Assembly (NCBI GenBank): GCA_010094045.1
Contig: ML986602.1
Coordinates: 248,001 to 312,000, forward strand
DNA: 64,000 nt
Direction of reading: 5' to 3'
From: Lojkania enalia
Taxonomy: Eukaryota > Ascomycota > Dothideomycetes > Pleosporales
The notes under the pieces were generated by a model. That model made no database searches. It was not told the DNA's origin and saw nothing but the letters and a program-made list of their open reading frames with translations. Below, one piece after another: positions 46,609-58,929 of the stretch; the stretch's first letter is position 1, and each line of letters begins with the position of its first letter. The position numbers and the translations under genes were made by a program.

Positions 46609-49600
46609 TAGCACCTAATGCCTAGTCTATTCGTCGATCGATCGATGGCAATAATCGCCCATCCTTCAATTTGCAGTTTCCTCCACATTGCACGTATCAG
46701 CCACATACATACACACATTCCTTTCTCGCTCCTAATTCCCGTATCCTTACATACCTGGGTGCCTTTCATGGGGCGATCCAAGGCTCGAGCGGCTAGACTA
46801 GTCCCCCGTCGGATACGCAACCCTTCCCCCCACCACCCCGGCTCAACTTACCAGCGTCTTCCCAAAAGACCACGTGCTGCCGGGACTGCAGCAATGGGAA
46901 CATCCATGAAGGGTATCCCTGCAGCAAGGACGTGGCGCCGTCCTGCACCTGGTTCGCAGTCTTGCGCTCGGCAACCCCGTTTCAAGGTGCAGCGTCTGGG
47001 GAAGCGAGCCGGCCAATGGAGGAACCATGTGCCTGTTGGACCTTAGTAGGGTTGGGTTAGATATGACATCTAGAATATGACAGCGACAACCGAACCTGTG
47101 GGCCGGTGGAGGGGCAGAGTGGGGTGCTGAAACGCAGGACGTTGAGGAAGTGAATGGGAATTGAGATTTGAGGCTACGGGGATCCGCAACACCGTGCCTC
47201 CTCCAGCAGCAAGTATTGCCGTTGCCGGCTGTGCATCAATCGCTATAGCGAAAGTCTCAAGTCGACTCGGGCCAAAAAGGCAAACGCTGGTGGAATCTTC
47301 TCGGTGCTACTTTCATCAGTCGCTTTTGCTCTAGGAGGCGCACTGCTGGTTAACGAGCAATCCGAACCGTATCGTCAACCTTTAAAGCTCCCGCGAGGCG
47401 AAGGTGGCACGTATGGCATGTGTCTAGGCACCATAGTGAATCATTCACACCTCTCAATACACCGGATGCGCAGGACAGGCAATAGACATTGCAATGGAGG
47501 CATGTATGGCGGTGTTGTCCCCAGGTGTCTGTGTCTCAAAACGCCTCGATACGCTGGGCCGCGCGAGATAGAGCAATTGAGCCTTGTTTCTTCTCGGAAG
47601 AACCAGAAGAGCCGCCGTATTGCCTCGTCAGACTTTCAATAAACATAGGATGATAATGCCTTGCATGCCATTTCGCTTGAAATCTAGGCGGTTGGCCCAA
47701 ACTCCGTTTACGCCTATCAGAAAAGCACACAAAATCTGGGGTGACAATCTGTACTGGCCCCAGGGTGGAACGCTCCACGCTGCTCAACAAGGCCTGCTGC
47801 TCGTCGGGATCAGAGTCGCCGACTCCCGGCGGAAGGTTTACGAGAATTCTCCTTGCCACGCTGTGTTGCGGACCCCTACTGAGTGAACCGGCATTCTTAT
47901 CAGTGTGGTTACACTACCAGAAGAATCCACTTCTACCAGAAAAAGTAGGAATGCGAGCCGATTTTCTACCAGTTTATACGATGATATATAGTACAGGCTC
48001 GTACGAGGGGGCTCCAATTCAGTGGTCGATGTCTGCAGTTGTCTGTCGCAGCATTGTTAGAAGTAGCTGGACCTGCTGCATCAAGTCTAGTTGGGCGAAA
48101 GAGCCCACTGTGGCGGTAAATTGGGGCTATACAGATAAACCTGGCCGGCCAATTTCTCTGCTCGAAATAATGGCGTAATGGCATGCGTCCCCAACAAGCA
48201 TCGATAATTTACACGACCTATACTCACAAGGTATGCAAATAGGTTGAGCTCGCCAAGCTGTTTCGCATTGAATGTTTCGAACTTCTACCCAGCTCTTCTC
48301 TTGGTGGCTAAGCTTTTTGGGAAACGTTTGAGGGGCGGTCGGGGGCACTGCTGGATCGTCCAGTGTGGCGCAATGTCTTAGACCTAGCCTAAGGCTCGAC
48401 AGTGCTCTCGATTGCGTGCCTAAGTGGACATGATACCCAGAGGATCTCTCTCTCGGTCCGAGGCCGGCGATCAGACGCCATCATCTGAAGGTCTATGGAG
48501 TGGCCGCTGCGTAAGGCTGGATGATTAATTGCAGCAAAGTTCGAAGGATCGGATCGCTAGATCCTTCCAACGGAAGCCGGCCGAAACCAAGTCCAACGCC
48601 TGCGATTATTAGGAAGGAAGTGGAGCCCTGCAATTGCATGTGCAGACTACTATATGTAAGTTAAATGGTAATGGATAAGAAGTGAGGCTGGGATCACTGG
48701 GTTATCGCATGTCGGTCCGAGTACTGTATGTACATGACGTGCGACCCTTGTTGCGCTGATGCAGGAACATGTATAAGACCCTGTCTCTAGTTACTAACAA
48801 TACATACCATGACGATCGCGAGCGCACAAGGCGTTGCAAACTAGAAGGAAATAAAGAGAGCCGTAAGGCCGTGTTTCAGAACAAGCACGGCGTACAAGGT
48901 GGGCCAGCAAATACGAATGCACACATGGCAGTGGCGTCGAAGTCGACCCGGCTTCGGACTTCGTCCCCCGGCTCATGTACACGTGCGTCGCGCAATGTAC
49001 CTGAGAGGGGTATTCTAAAAATTGCCAACAAAAAAGTTCGAATCTGTACGTCATTGAGACGGGAAGGTAGATTTATGATAACCTGGGCCTATGACGTTAC
49101 ATCGGATCAATAACGCAATGGTGTGCGCAGCCTTGTCTGGTCTCTACACGTCAGAGAGTCTGATACTACTGCACACTTGGGATGAGAAACGACTTACTCT
49201 GCGACGGATCTGAGGGAGATAGAAATTGTGAGACCATCGAAGGGACCAGGCCAGATCGTGCGAAGATCTCACCGAACCACATTTCTCCGGTATTCTTTGC
49301 TACTCAACCTCGCCCGTAACAACAGTGATCCCCGGTGCCACCAGAATTTGGCCCGAATTTTGAGCCAAGAGCCAACGGCAGCCTATCACGCAGCTGATCA
49401 ACGGACTTCAAAGGCTCGACGGATGGGGAAATTCTCGCACATCCCTCCAAATCAGCTTACATTTACGGTCGTGCAAACACCATGTCGCGTGGTGATTGAT
49501 CCCCATTAGGAAGTCGCTTTGCACATAAGGCCAATATTGGATATCTCACTCGGACTCTTAACTCTTTGAAACGATGTTTCGTGGACTGGTAGAAAAAAAA

Positions 49601-52600
49601 ATCTGAGATCGACACGTGTCGGCGAACAGAATAGAGTAACCAAGCTGTGGGCGAGCCTTTCATTTGATCCCTATATTCCAGCATCTTGGCAATAGGTTAA
49701 TGCCATAACGCGGCTGGAAGGTAGAGTAGTAGGGAGCGGAATTTCTGCTTGCCGTGACCGTAGCTGCTGCGCTTAATGGATGCCTAAGCCTCGATGCAGG
49801 AGCAATGTTCGGAGGCCACCTTGTGCCTTCGAAGCTATGAATACCTTGCAGTAGTGAATTTTGACTTCGGTCAAGATGAAACTGACAAGACGGCGAGGCG
49901 TCGAGGCCTTGGGCTTGGAATCAGTTGGGCGTTTGATGGGTGCATCTCGCATAGGAACTAACGTTGTAATTGCCACCCTAATCCAGCGCAGTGGAGCAGA
50001 GATAGAGGTGCCGTTTCAGGGGCACTATCTGGGTCACTGTTAGTGACAAGCTTGAGTAAAAGTCGCACCTTACCACGGGCTAGTATGTCATGTAGTTGAC
50101 CCCCACGATATTGGTCCGGGATTGGCCTATGACATACGGAATTGAGAGGCAGAATCTGAAGGCGAACAGTTACACCGAAGACCCTACATGCAGCACCCCT
50201 TAGTCTGGAGAAAAGTGACACTAATTTGCTTTACAAGATGTCTTAACCATGATTTGAAGGTTAAGAGGGGTTGTAACCTACAACCTAAGGCATTTCATTG
50301 CCCAGCTTGAATAGCCCTAAGACCAACATGTGACTGTCCTGCTGCTGTCACGTCCCATACTCGTTTTAGAGACGGGAAGTTCCATGTCGGCGTCTCCGTG
50401 TTGTTGAAGTCAAGTTCCTGGAGGGCAAAGTGGTCTCATAGGAGTCTCGAACGCGTGTTGTGAACAGGTATGATTTAATGTGAACACATCTTTGGAAACA
50501 TTTCATAGAAGCAAGTCAGGTGATGGCACCCAGTACAAGTTGACTTCGATTTTTTGGAACCCTGCGAAACAAGGGCGTTCCTCTAGGTGTATGCGTAGCG
50601 TTATAAGCCTTTATACTCCACTCCCACAAGCATCTCCATGAAAATGTCTCGTTTTGTGGAATGTTCGACGTGTCCTGTTGGTTGTTCGGTTGCATAATGC
50701 CACGACTAGATTGGCCTAGTCGAAGGAACAACTGCATCATTGCTGAGCATGACAACCACGTCATAGTTTCCTGAAGAAGCGAGAGTTTAGACAGACGTGA
50801 CGAGAATCATGGAATATTGCAAACTTTCTTTTGCACTAAAACCTTAGAATGAGTGGCTGTGGAAGACACTGGTCGTTTCAGAGCGACCCGTTCCTAATGG
50901 CGAGCCACACCTAACACATTTCTCGATTTGCGATAGTTAATGACGACCACGAGAACATTAGACGGTCTATTGACAAGCCCAGATCGATGAATCGTAGCAG
51001 AGTTGAAGATTGTTATAACGAATCGAAAGGCTTTTGGAATAACGCTTAGAAAATGCTGTTGTAGTCGTTGAAAAAAATGGGCTAATTTTGACCGTAGACT
51101 TCGAATTTGGAAGAAACCAGCGAACATGGATTTTGCACTGGTCAACTCAATTCTGTGTCGATGCTATGGATAAGGGATAAAATACTCATCGTTCTGGGGC
51201 GAGTAAGATTCGCAAAGCTTGGTTTATCTCCCTCCCAACATTGCTGGAGTGTCTGGTGTTCATAATAGAATCCCTCCCGAGAAGCAAGAACTCCCCACCC
51301 TCAACAGAGACATCCAAGGGTCGCTAAGAGCCCGGTTGCGGTTCGCGGGATCTACTAGCTTTGGATGTAGCAATTCCAGTAGAACTGAGATTGAACGCTC
51401 ATCTCTATGAACGAGTTAGGTTTGTGCTTATTTTGGGTCGCAAATGATACGGATTTCTATTGGTATGCGGAATGAAGCTCTGAACTCTTAAGTGATGTTG
51501 TCAGAGGAGACTTTGCCCGGTTTCCAAAAATTTACAAATCTTAGAATAGAGTCTTTTCATCCCACCGTAGGTCTTCCTATAATACTAAATCGGCGGTAAT
51601 GTCCAAAAAATGTGTTCGGGGTCCAGTCAGCGTTGAAATGTGCCTTCCTATATAGAAAATCAACTATGTTTGCCTTATAGCCTCGCTGGTGATGGATACA
51701 CTCCTGCGTATGCTTGCTGAAGATGAAGATAGCACAACACTTCGTGGAGGTCCAAAGACTGCTATTAGGTCTAGAAACGAAATGGGACTGGGCCATTCCA
51801 ACTTATCAAGCAGCTCCGTAAAACCATTTGCAAGCCGAGCAACTAGAACGTATTTCGAACGAGCGTCCCGAGACGCTATCGGTTGAATGCAAGTAGAGCG
51901 TGATGCATATCGAGCCTAGCTTTGCCGATTGTCCCGCGCTTTTTGGCGTTCCTGAGACTCTTAATCGAATTATCATCTCGATCCGCCTAATCTACAAGTG
52001 AAATGTAGATATAAGCCACGTTCCTTCTGATAAAGAAAACTAGACTTGACGGCAAATTATCTTCTAGAGGGCCATGCCATGCGTATCCTGGAATATTTTG
52101 GAGCTCTTGTAACTTTTTTTCCGGGCGTCATATCGTCCTAAAGATACTTAAGCTGAACTTAAACGTCAAAACGAAGGTTCGGAGTAGATGGATTTGAGCG
52201 TTTTTCAGAACCCCTCAATAGAGGTTCCAGTTGCATCATTATCAATATCAGACGAGGCGACAGGTTCATTGCAGCCAGGTACTACAGAATCTGGTAAGCT
52301 ATTGGTAGGAGGCATTGGGAGTGTGCCATACACCGTATATTGTAATTCGATTTTGGATGTAACGAGGATAGGGGGTTATTCATCATGTTGCCTTTTCGAG
52401 CGCGGGCGCCTTTACATGATTGATGCAATGTTATCGGAATGTATGTAGAATCCAAAATTCGTTAGCAAAACGTGATTCTACATCGTCATTTCCGGATATA
52501 GAGCTGTATCCTCGAGTCGCTGCCAGCGCTTCTTCCTACACTGCGCTCACTACATCTAGTCGCTCCTAAAACTTTTGTCAGACCCAACTACAAATACTTC

Positions 52601-53422
52601 TAGTGATTTCTGCATTCGAAAGGAAAGAGCCGCAACCCTTCTTAACTAAATTAGGCCTCATTCAGTACGTCAGATCGATTCGCTGGAGAGTCCCTTTAAC
52701 AATGTCGTAAATTCAGAGCGGCGACAGAAGTGCTGTGTGCTCCAAGATTGACGAAATGTTCTTTAGGATCCCTTGCTGATTATGGTGCTCAGAAACGTGC
52801 TGTTATGCGGAAGTTGAGGTAGGTAGAATGAGTTCCAACCCAACGCATACTCCTAATGGCCATCACCATCGATATGACCAATGAAAAAATAAATCGAATG
52901 ATTTGGAGCTAGCAGGAATGAACGAATTTTTAGACTAATAGATTGACAAATGTGACAAGACTAAGGGTTACCAACGTTGGCTTGAATCCTAACGTTTATA
53001 ACGATATGATTGAAAGTTTAACATAGAAATAAAAACAAAATGTAAATTGCAATCTGATTGAAACGCTTACCTTCTTATGATAAAAGGAATAAAGGAGTCT
53101 AGAAAAGAGTAGTAGTTAGGCCAATAAAGTAGTGCGTACTTGATCGTAGTGACAGGGGCATCCTGGCCCAGATTTAAGTGTATATACTGATTGGGCCAAA
53201 AAGTCAGTCATTTTTGCAGGCCACCACTTCGTTATCTAGGAGGGGTCACGTCCTCTCGCGGTCCAGAGCGCCGTCACCTTGGTTTCCAAGCCTAAACTCT
53301 CTCTAGGAAATCTTTTCCTGCAAGATATAGTCAGGTTCTGAATCCTAGCTAGATTATTTTTCTAGTATTTAGATATCGTTAGACCGAACAGTGTCATGTA
53401 CTGTAGCACTAGAATCATGCGG

Positions 53423-54247
53423 CTAGGGCCGAATCCCGGAATGCGCCTTTAGCAATGCTTGCTGTGATTTGCATTGGTTCTCGGCCTCCTGAACAGTACT
53501 TCCAAAAATAATCTGGATCCGTCTGCCGTGAGAATCATTCTTCTCGTTGTGAAGCAACTCGAATAGACCACCTTCGAGCTTTGGGGTCGTTTCCCAGCTA
53601 TCCCGAGTGCAGCCAAGCCCTAGCCTTCTCCGTATACCACTACAGATCTGTTCGATGAGTTGCAAACGAAGAAGGCCGCTGTGAACAATCCTTATCTTTC
53701 TTAGCTGATCATTCCGACGTTTCGCCACCGTCTTCAAGAGCACGACTTCCAAATTTGACGCAATGTACCCTTCCCGCGAATAGGGTTGAGGTTGTCCAAC
53801 AAAGCGGATGCATAGCTGTTCCAAACTGGCAAGTCCGGCATCGGCAAACATAAGGCCGTCGAGGGATTGTGGTTGGATAAGAAATTCGGCGATACCGATC
53901 GTGAGCTCAAATCGCCTAATGGCAAGTCTGCAGATTGGAAGCAATCTCTCCGCCTTCGCCTTGAGCTCAGCAATATGCCAGCGGCTTGCTCTAAATGTGG
54001 TCGCTTGGAGGGCAAGAGTGCGGGTCTCGTAGTGCAGCTGGCGGCAGATGAGCGACAGCGCTAGGGGAGACTTGGAGCTGGATGGCGGTGCCTCGGTTGG
54101 GTTGTCAAAGAAGTAGAAGTCATAGACTCGGGTCCGAAGCTCTGGCGGTAGAGCCAGCAACGGGGAGGCTGTAGACATGGGAAGGATTCTCTTGCCGTAC
54201 CGTTCACGTAGTTTAAGGGAGGAGCGCGCGGAACGCGAGGAAAGCAT
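53423..54247 (-). CDS. F-box-like (2EXR/DUF-type) fungal hypothetical protein
   Basis: A single exon of 274 residues starts at the ATG at 54247. The N-terminus is basic and Ser-rich. Residues about 32-45 read LPPELRTRVYDFYF, followed after a short linker by PLALSLICRQLHYETRTLAL. This is the pattern of the F-box-like modules common in filamentous ascomycetes (related to the one at 8811-10064). The rest is mostly helical, with a run of Leu/Arg-rich segments and no membrane span. Proteins of this group are abundant and mostly uncharacterised. A role as substrate receptor is guesswork. It borders the right edge of the gene-poor block. Confidence 0.7.
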   Translation of the reverse strand: MLSSRSARSSLKLRERYGKRILPMSTASPLLALPPELRTRVYDFYFFDNPTEAPPSSSKSPLALSLICRQLHYETRTLALQATTFRASRWHIAELKAKAERLLPICRLAIRRFELTIGIAEFLIQPQSLDGLMFADAGLASLEQLCIRFVGQPQPYSREGYIASNLEVVLLKTVAKRRNDQLRKIRIVHSGLLRLQLIEQICSGIRRRLGLGCTRDSWETTPKLEGGLFELLHNEKNDSHGRRIQIIFGSTVQEAENQCKSQQALLKAHSGIRP

Positions 54248-55636
54248 AACATTCGAGAGTGCGCGCTGGAGGCCTATTCAACTGCGGCGTGAGACAAGAT
54301 GCCTAATCGTAGGGAGTCAGCGCGTTTGTACATTTGCGGTTGGACAGTCGCTCAGCCTTCATAATGGCTGAGGGGTGATTGGACGAGAACGGCCAGAATT
54401 CGCCTCCTAATCATAGTCATCACGCAGCTGATGGTGATGATTTGCTTGCGTGGCAACTCTTCCTCTCTCTTCGTGCATTATGAGGTCTTTCAGATGCGAA
54501 AAGAGCGTTGTCGGGATGTGTGCAGATCATTGGTAGAAAAGTGCGAGGTTCACGTATGGCGGCCGCCAAGCAGACCGGCCCCACGTGTCGCGTGTGGAGC
54601 TTAGTCAAAGCAATCCTTACCGAAACACTTCCTCCAGTCCCAGGCTCTTAATTTCGGCATGAACGTCTCAGATCCGCACCAAATGCGCGACAAGTGTGAC
54701 TGCTGAGCCGCAATACAAGCCCCATATTGCGGGTATCGGGCCTGTAGCGTAGCTCCTTCGTGCATTGTTGCCACGCTTCAGCCGCTATGTGGTGCATCGC
54801 CATGCACTTCTAGAAGCACACCCTAAAAGAACGGGTAAGGCCACGAGACTTGTTCCACTATCGGCCCCCGTAGTCACGGGGGAATGGGTCCTCGAGCTGC
54901 GGCTCAATCGCAAAGGAATTGCTCCACAAGCCTAGATCCACGCTGACGCTAATATTAACTTCAACAGACGGCAGCTCTTGACGAAAGTTAACGGAAAGTT
55001 GACGATTTATACCGAGATATAGCTGGGTGCCTGAGGAAACTCGCTTCTAGTGTCACTTTCCTTCAATCCATATTTACGGCCTGTTACGGGGGAAGTTATA
55101 CTCAACCAATGGAGCGCAGCTATCCAGTTGTTTTCTCCCTTCAGGCAAGCCTTATGCCTCTTGGAGTTAGGATCAGTGCAACAAGCTTCGAATAAGCCCA
55201 AGAGATAGGACCGCGGGACTGAGCCATATCCTATCTTTATCAACACCATGAAATCCATCTGAGAGGGAAGTTTATTAAATACCAGATGTGTACTGTTTCT
55301 GTTGGATTACGTCCCTCATTTTCTCCACCAGCACCATTCGAATTTGGTTTTAGTGTTAGATTACCTTCTCATCGTCGCATAGCCACTGTTCTTTTGTTCC
55401 TGTTCTGCACTTGTCTGCAAATATCGTGGCTAGGTTACCATCACTGAAACATTATTTGACTATCTTAAGTTCGCGGCCATCACAGAAACAGAGCAGAGTA
55501 CAGCTCCCCGTTTTAAAGATATCCATACTTTTAACCACTCCCAATTTGCTCTATTTCGACGTGTTGCGCAAGGTTTTTGTGACCCTGATCCCTGATCGCT
55601 ACCGATTTGTAGTTACACCGCCTTGCCTAATCAACT
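54248..55636. other. Divergent intergenic region between the F-box-like gene and a Zn2Cys6 gene
   Basis: About 1.4 kb holding both promoters. Short frames (for example minus 55258-55007 and plus 55411-55671, which overlaps the next start in another frame) are not supported as genes. Confidence 0.5.
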
Positions 55637-57316
55637 ATGCTTCCCGCGCCCCAAAGAAAAGGGGACTGTAGGGCTTGTCGGGAGCGGAAAGTTGACGTTC
55701 GTTCTTCTCCGCTTTCTCCCTCTATGAACTAACTAACCTATTGTAGTGCGACAAGAAGAAGCCTAGATGCACGGCATGCATAGAAAGCAACAAGCCTTGT
55801 GGAGGGTATGAAATGGGCCAGTTTTTTATCAACGTATCTTCCCATGGCCCTTCTCCTGTTTGGAATCGATCCCAAAATGCGCAAAAATTCCTTGTTCTAG
55901 ATATGGCCTCACAGCCCAGTGGTTCCCAACCTCTTTCCGTACCGCCTGGCTACCCTTCAAGGCCATCGTCGGTTGAGCCTATGCCCTGGACTCCTCCGAG
56001 CAATCCTAATGTGGATTCGAATAGCGTCACAGAAATGGTGACTCTCTTTCTCGATATGTACTATCGCCGCTTTGACCCCAACAAGACCCCTGATTTTCAA
56101 CCCGGTTCCGAATGTGGAGGATGGCGTGCTCTGATTCCTCACTGGATAGGGCAGTCAGCTATCTTGGACGCTGCTATCGGAGCAATGGCTTCTTGCTTTA
56201 TCGGAACTCAGTATCAAGATGAAAACCGAATCGAGCGAAGCCGAGATATGTACCTAAACGCCCTGCAAATGATACAAAAGGTACTACCTGAGCCGGGTTC
56301 GGAGCGTCGTGCAGACCTACTCGCTACGACATTAGTACTTAGCTCTACAGAATTGTTCATGTCGAATGGTGGTGGTGCGGGTCAGATTACTCATATTGAG
56401 GGGGCAATTCGTCTTTTAAGCGGAGCTTTCGAACATGGGAACTTTGAAGAACTACACATCTATATACTCAATCAAGGTGTAAGAAATATCCATGTTAATT
56501 CGCACTCTAATAGATATAATCCTCTAACAATCAGTTCAGCTATTCGAGGCTATTTGTTCACGCCGTCGTTACCTTTTCTCTTCACCCTCGTACCGTCCCC
56601 TCATCCGCCAACTTTATGCCTGCCCCCGAAATAACCGCAATGATCTCTACTTTCGATGGAGCGAGCTCATACTTCCTCTACCTAATATCTTAGCTTCAGC
56701 AGACCATATCTCTGCATCGGCAAATTCTTCGGACGCCGCACCGCCATCAGCAATACATGCCATTCTAGACGACCTAGTAGCTCTCGAGCAGTCCTTATCG
56801 TCTTGGCACGAGACACTCAAAAGCAACACGCTGGGGCCGTGGACCTTCCAAACCGCCCAAAGAGTACTGACTGAGGATGGCGTCCCCTACCCACTTCAAT
56901 TCACCTCAATCGAAGTCTGCACTTTACATAACCTATACTGGATGTCTCAGCTACTTCTTCTCGAAACGCGTTCTATTCTAATTTCTCTTCTTCCGCCTCA
57001 TCAAACCCCTGAACCGCCAAGTCCCAACATCTCCGCCCAGATCGCAGAATATGCGTCCTTTATATGCCGATCGGTGCAGTTCTGCACATCAAATACCTCG
57101 TTTGCGGCAACTGAAAACATATTTTTACCTCTCTTTATCACTGCATCGCACTACTCACGTATTGGCGATGTGGAACGAATGAAATGGAGTGTCGCGTGCT
57201 TCAGGAGGATAGCAAAGGAACAGAAAATCGGATTCTCGATTGATAAACTCAATTTGAGCGAGGGAGTCGTGAACAGAGGTGTTGCTTCAATTAGCAGTGT
57301 CTCAGATGAGGTATAA
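55637..57316 (+). CDS. Zn(II)2Cys6 transcription factor with fungal-specific regulatory domain
   Basis: Three exons are seen: 55637-55696, 55747-56478 and 56540-57316, giving 522 residues. The first intron (50 nt, donor GTTCGT, CTAAC branch motifs, acceptor TTGTAG) splits the zinc cluster C11-x2-C14-x6-C21-x6-C28-x2-C31-x6-C38. The second intron is placed from a strong GTAAGA donor at 56479 to the TTCAG acceptor at 56538-56539, giving NQGLFEAIC. An alternative pair two bases upstream at the donor and five upstream at the acceptor gives NQVQLFEAIC, also in frame. After the cluster comes a Pro/Ser-rich linker (to about 95). The rest fits the PF11951-type middle domain of fungal regulators (FLDMYYRRF, then ALQMIQKV, RRADLLATTLVLSSTELF, and DLYFRWSELILPLP). 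It should be a nuclear regulator. The target is unknown. Confidence 0.88.
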
Positions 57317-57420
57317 ACTCCCCCAAATTACAATCGCCATGTCACATGTTAGACACCGCTGCAGCAGCAGCAGATTGCTAGAGCATAGAGCATAGAAGGT
57401 GGCATTTTCCGCTTATGTAT

Positions 57421-58288
57421 TTATGTAGTTCTAGGTGCTTTGAGACTCTCCCTTACATTCGTTTTTAACATGAGAGAAGGAAAAGTTCGACATAGCATAG
57501 AATGGCGTCGCTCGTTTAGAACATCGCATTTATAGGCGTTCGATATCCTTTCGTTCCTTTGGACAGCATAGCATTTCACGGCGCAAGATGCCTTAGAAAA
57601 ACACTCCTTTAGCGCAGCATCCTTAAAGAGTTTTAATTCTAGTGTACCATTCTCCAGAATATAGAACTCATTTATCACTATCGGCGAATAATAATGAGGT
57701 TGTTTGTGGTGGGTGCTTATAGAAAGCCTAATTCTAATAATACAAATCCGCTTCTCCAATCCCGTAAGGAATCTGCGGCTCCTATTGATCGCAAAATCCT
57801 GCATATCACTTATCTTACATACTCCAGCTCCATGACCGCTTGTAATAAATAGAGGGCTACCTTCCAATAGAAATCTACTTGCTACGCTATAGTATGCTAC
57901 ATATTTGCTAATCAGATATTGGGGATATAGTTTCTTTTTACACGTGGATGAATATTAGCCCAATAGGAAACTAGATACATTCCCAACGAGGAGAACTTGG
58001 TGTTCTTTTCATATTGACATCGTATCCACGGTCCACAATCAACCCAGTCGTCACTGGCGTCCGGAAGGCTCCACATAGCGACTTCGGAGCTCAATCCAAT
58101 GATCCTATCCGCGGGCGGAGTCATCTGGTCTCATTTGCCTTGGACATCTCACGTCGGGTAAACATTCCGCCGGATATGTAGCCTTTGAGATGGACAAACT
58201 AGAGGGCGTATACTTCGATGGTCGGATCTAACAGGAACACTTGAGTCCTATCGTATGATACTGCTCTATTAACGGAGAAGTGAGTATC
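57421..58288 (-). pseudogene. Probable decayed gene of unrecognised family
   Basis: Three adjoining frames read like one protein on the minus strand. Frame one (58288-58124) has VSYDRTQVFLLDPTIEVYAL, then an in-frame TAG at 58201-58199, then VHLKGYISGGMFTRREM. At 58124 the sense moves to a second frame (PPADRIIGLSSEVAMWSLPD, then FSSLGMYLVSYWANIHPR). Near 57916, at the CCCCAATATCTG run, it moves to a third (YLISKYVAYYSVASRFLLEG, SPLFITSGHG, then ELKLFKDAALKECF), which runs to the stop at 57421. A single missing base near 57916 would explain the last shift. The parts have non-random composition, but I do not know the family. Alternatives are unrecognised introns or sequencing errors. It lies tail-to-tail with the Zn2Cys6 gene ending at 57316. 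Confidence 0.42.
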
Positions 58289-58929
58289 CTATATTCTGCC
58301 TAATTTGCTCACTAGGTGGCGGAGTCACTTAGCCGTAACGTGGCAGGCACTGTTTCAGGATGTAGATGCCTAAGGATCTATGATGCATTCCTCCAAAGAG
58401 TTACCGTTGCATTAAGCTGGAAAAGCTAAGTGTTCCTATTCGGCAATCTACTACTTTTTTCTGTGTCGGTTGCCTAGGGAGGGCTCTCCGAAAAGGGAAG
58501 CTGATAAGGTCAAGGATCGTGAAGTCGTGGTGAAGGGAACGATAGTCTGAGTCCGTGAATGTTCATTAGAAAAGTTGCGACCTGCCCAAGTTCACTTTCG
58601 TATTGCTAGAACCGTCTACAGTGAATTAATATTAAACACCTAAGTCAGTGCTTGTAAAATATGTGTGTGGGCTCTTATGTCAGCAATGCGAGCCAATAGC
58701 GCGAGGCGAACCTTGGAAAGCTGCAGGAACCAGAGCTCACAAACGCAATCTCGCAGTCTCAACCACCGCAAACTCGCCCACGCCGTCCTGCACCACCTGC
58801 AAAACCTCACTCGCTACCTGCGAGCTTGCTGAGCCGTCGTTGATCAAATGCTTGCAGATACTGCGCCCGACATAACCGATCCACCTTGCTATCGTCGTTA
58901 ACCCCTCCAACGCGATAGCCTCCTCCACC
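58289..58929. other. Promoter side of NMD2
   Basis: About 640 nt between the probable pseudogene and the NMD2 start, presumably with the NMD2 promoter and 5' UTR. No other gene is seen. The minus-strand frame at 59231-58737 is a shadow of NMD2 exons. Confidence 0.5.

Larger units (their letters stand above)
42802..53422. other. 10.6-kb block without a supported gene
   Basis: I read both strands and found no domain, convincing multi-exon model, tRNA, rRNA or intact transposon. It contains simple repeats (a C/T run at 44221-44252, (CAT)8, (CTTG)4, an 11-G run, (CAA)6) and a G-rich patch near 45.5 kb. Part of it (about 50-53.3 kb) is visibly more AT-rich. Small open stretches such as plus 52188-52448 were too short and isolated to accept. 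Decayed repeats or long non-coding transcripts are possible. Confidence 0.5.

Noticed and set aside
46618..47046. 142-codon plus-strand frame in the gene-poor block
   Set aside because: Rich in Arg, Pro and Ser with no domain, and overlaps an opposite-strand frame.
47304..47642. 112-codon frame with a leader-like start
   Set aside because: The start codon is GTG, no downstream ATG gives a leader, and the rest has no recognisable features.
49030..49045. GTTCGAATC, resembling a tRNA B box
   Set aside because: No A box, no cloverleaf and no 3' T run at suitable distances. No tRNA gene was found in the window.
52188..52448. 86-codon frame in the gene-poor block
   Set aside because: Starts at an ATG and looks mildly coding, but is short, isolated and not recognised. 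No intron model extends it.
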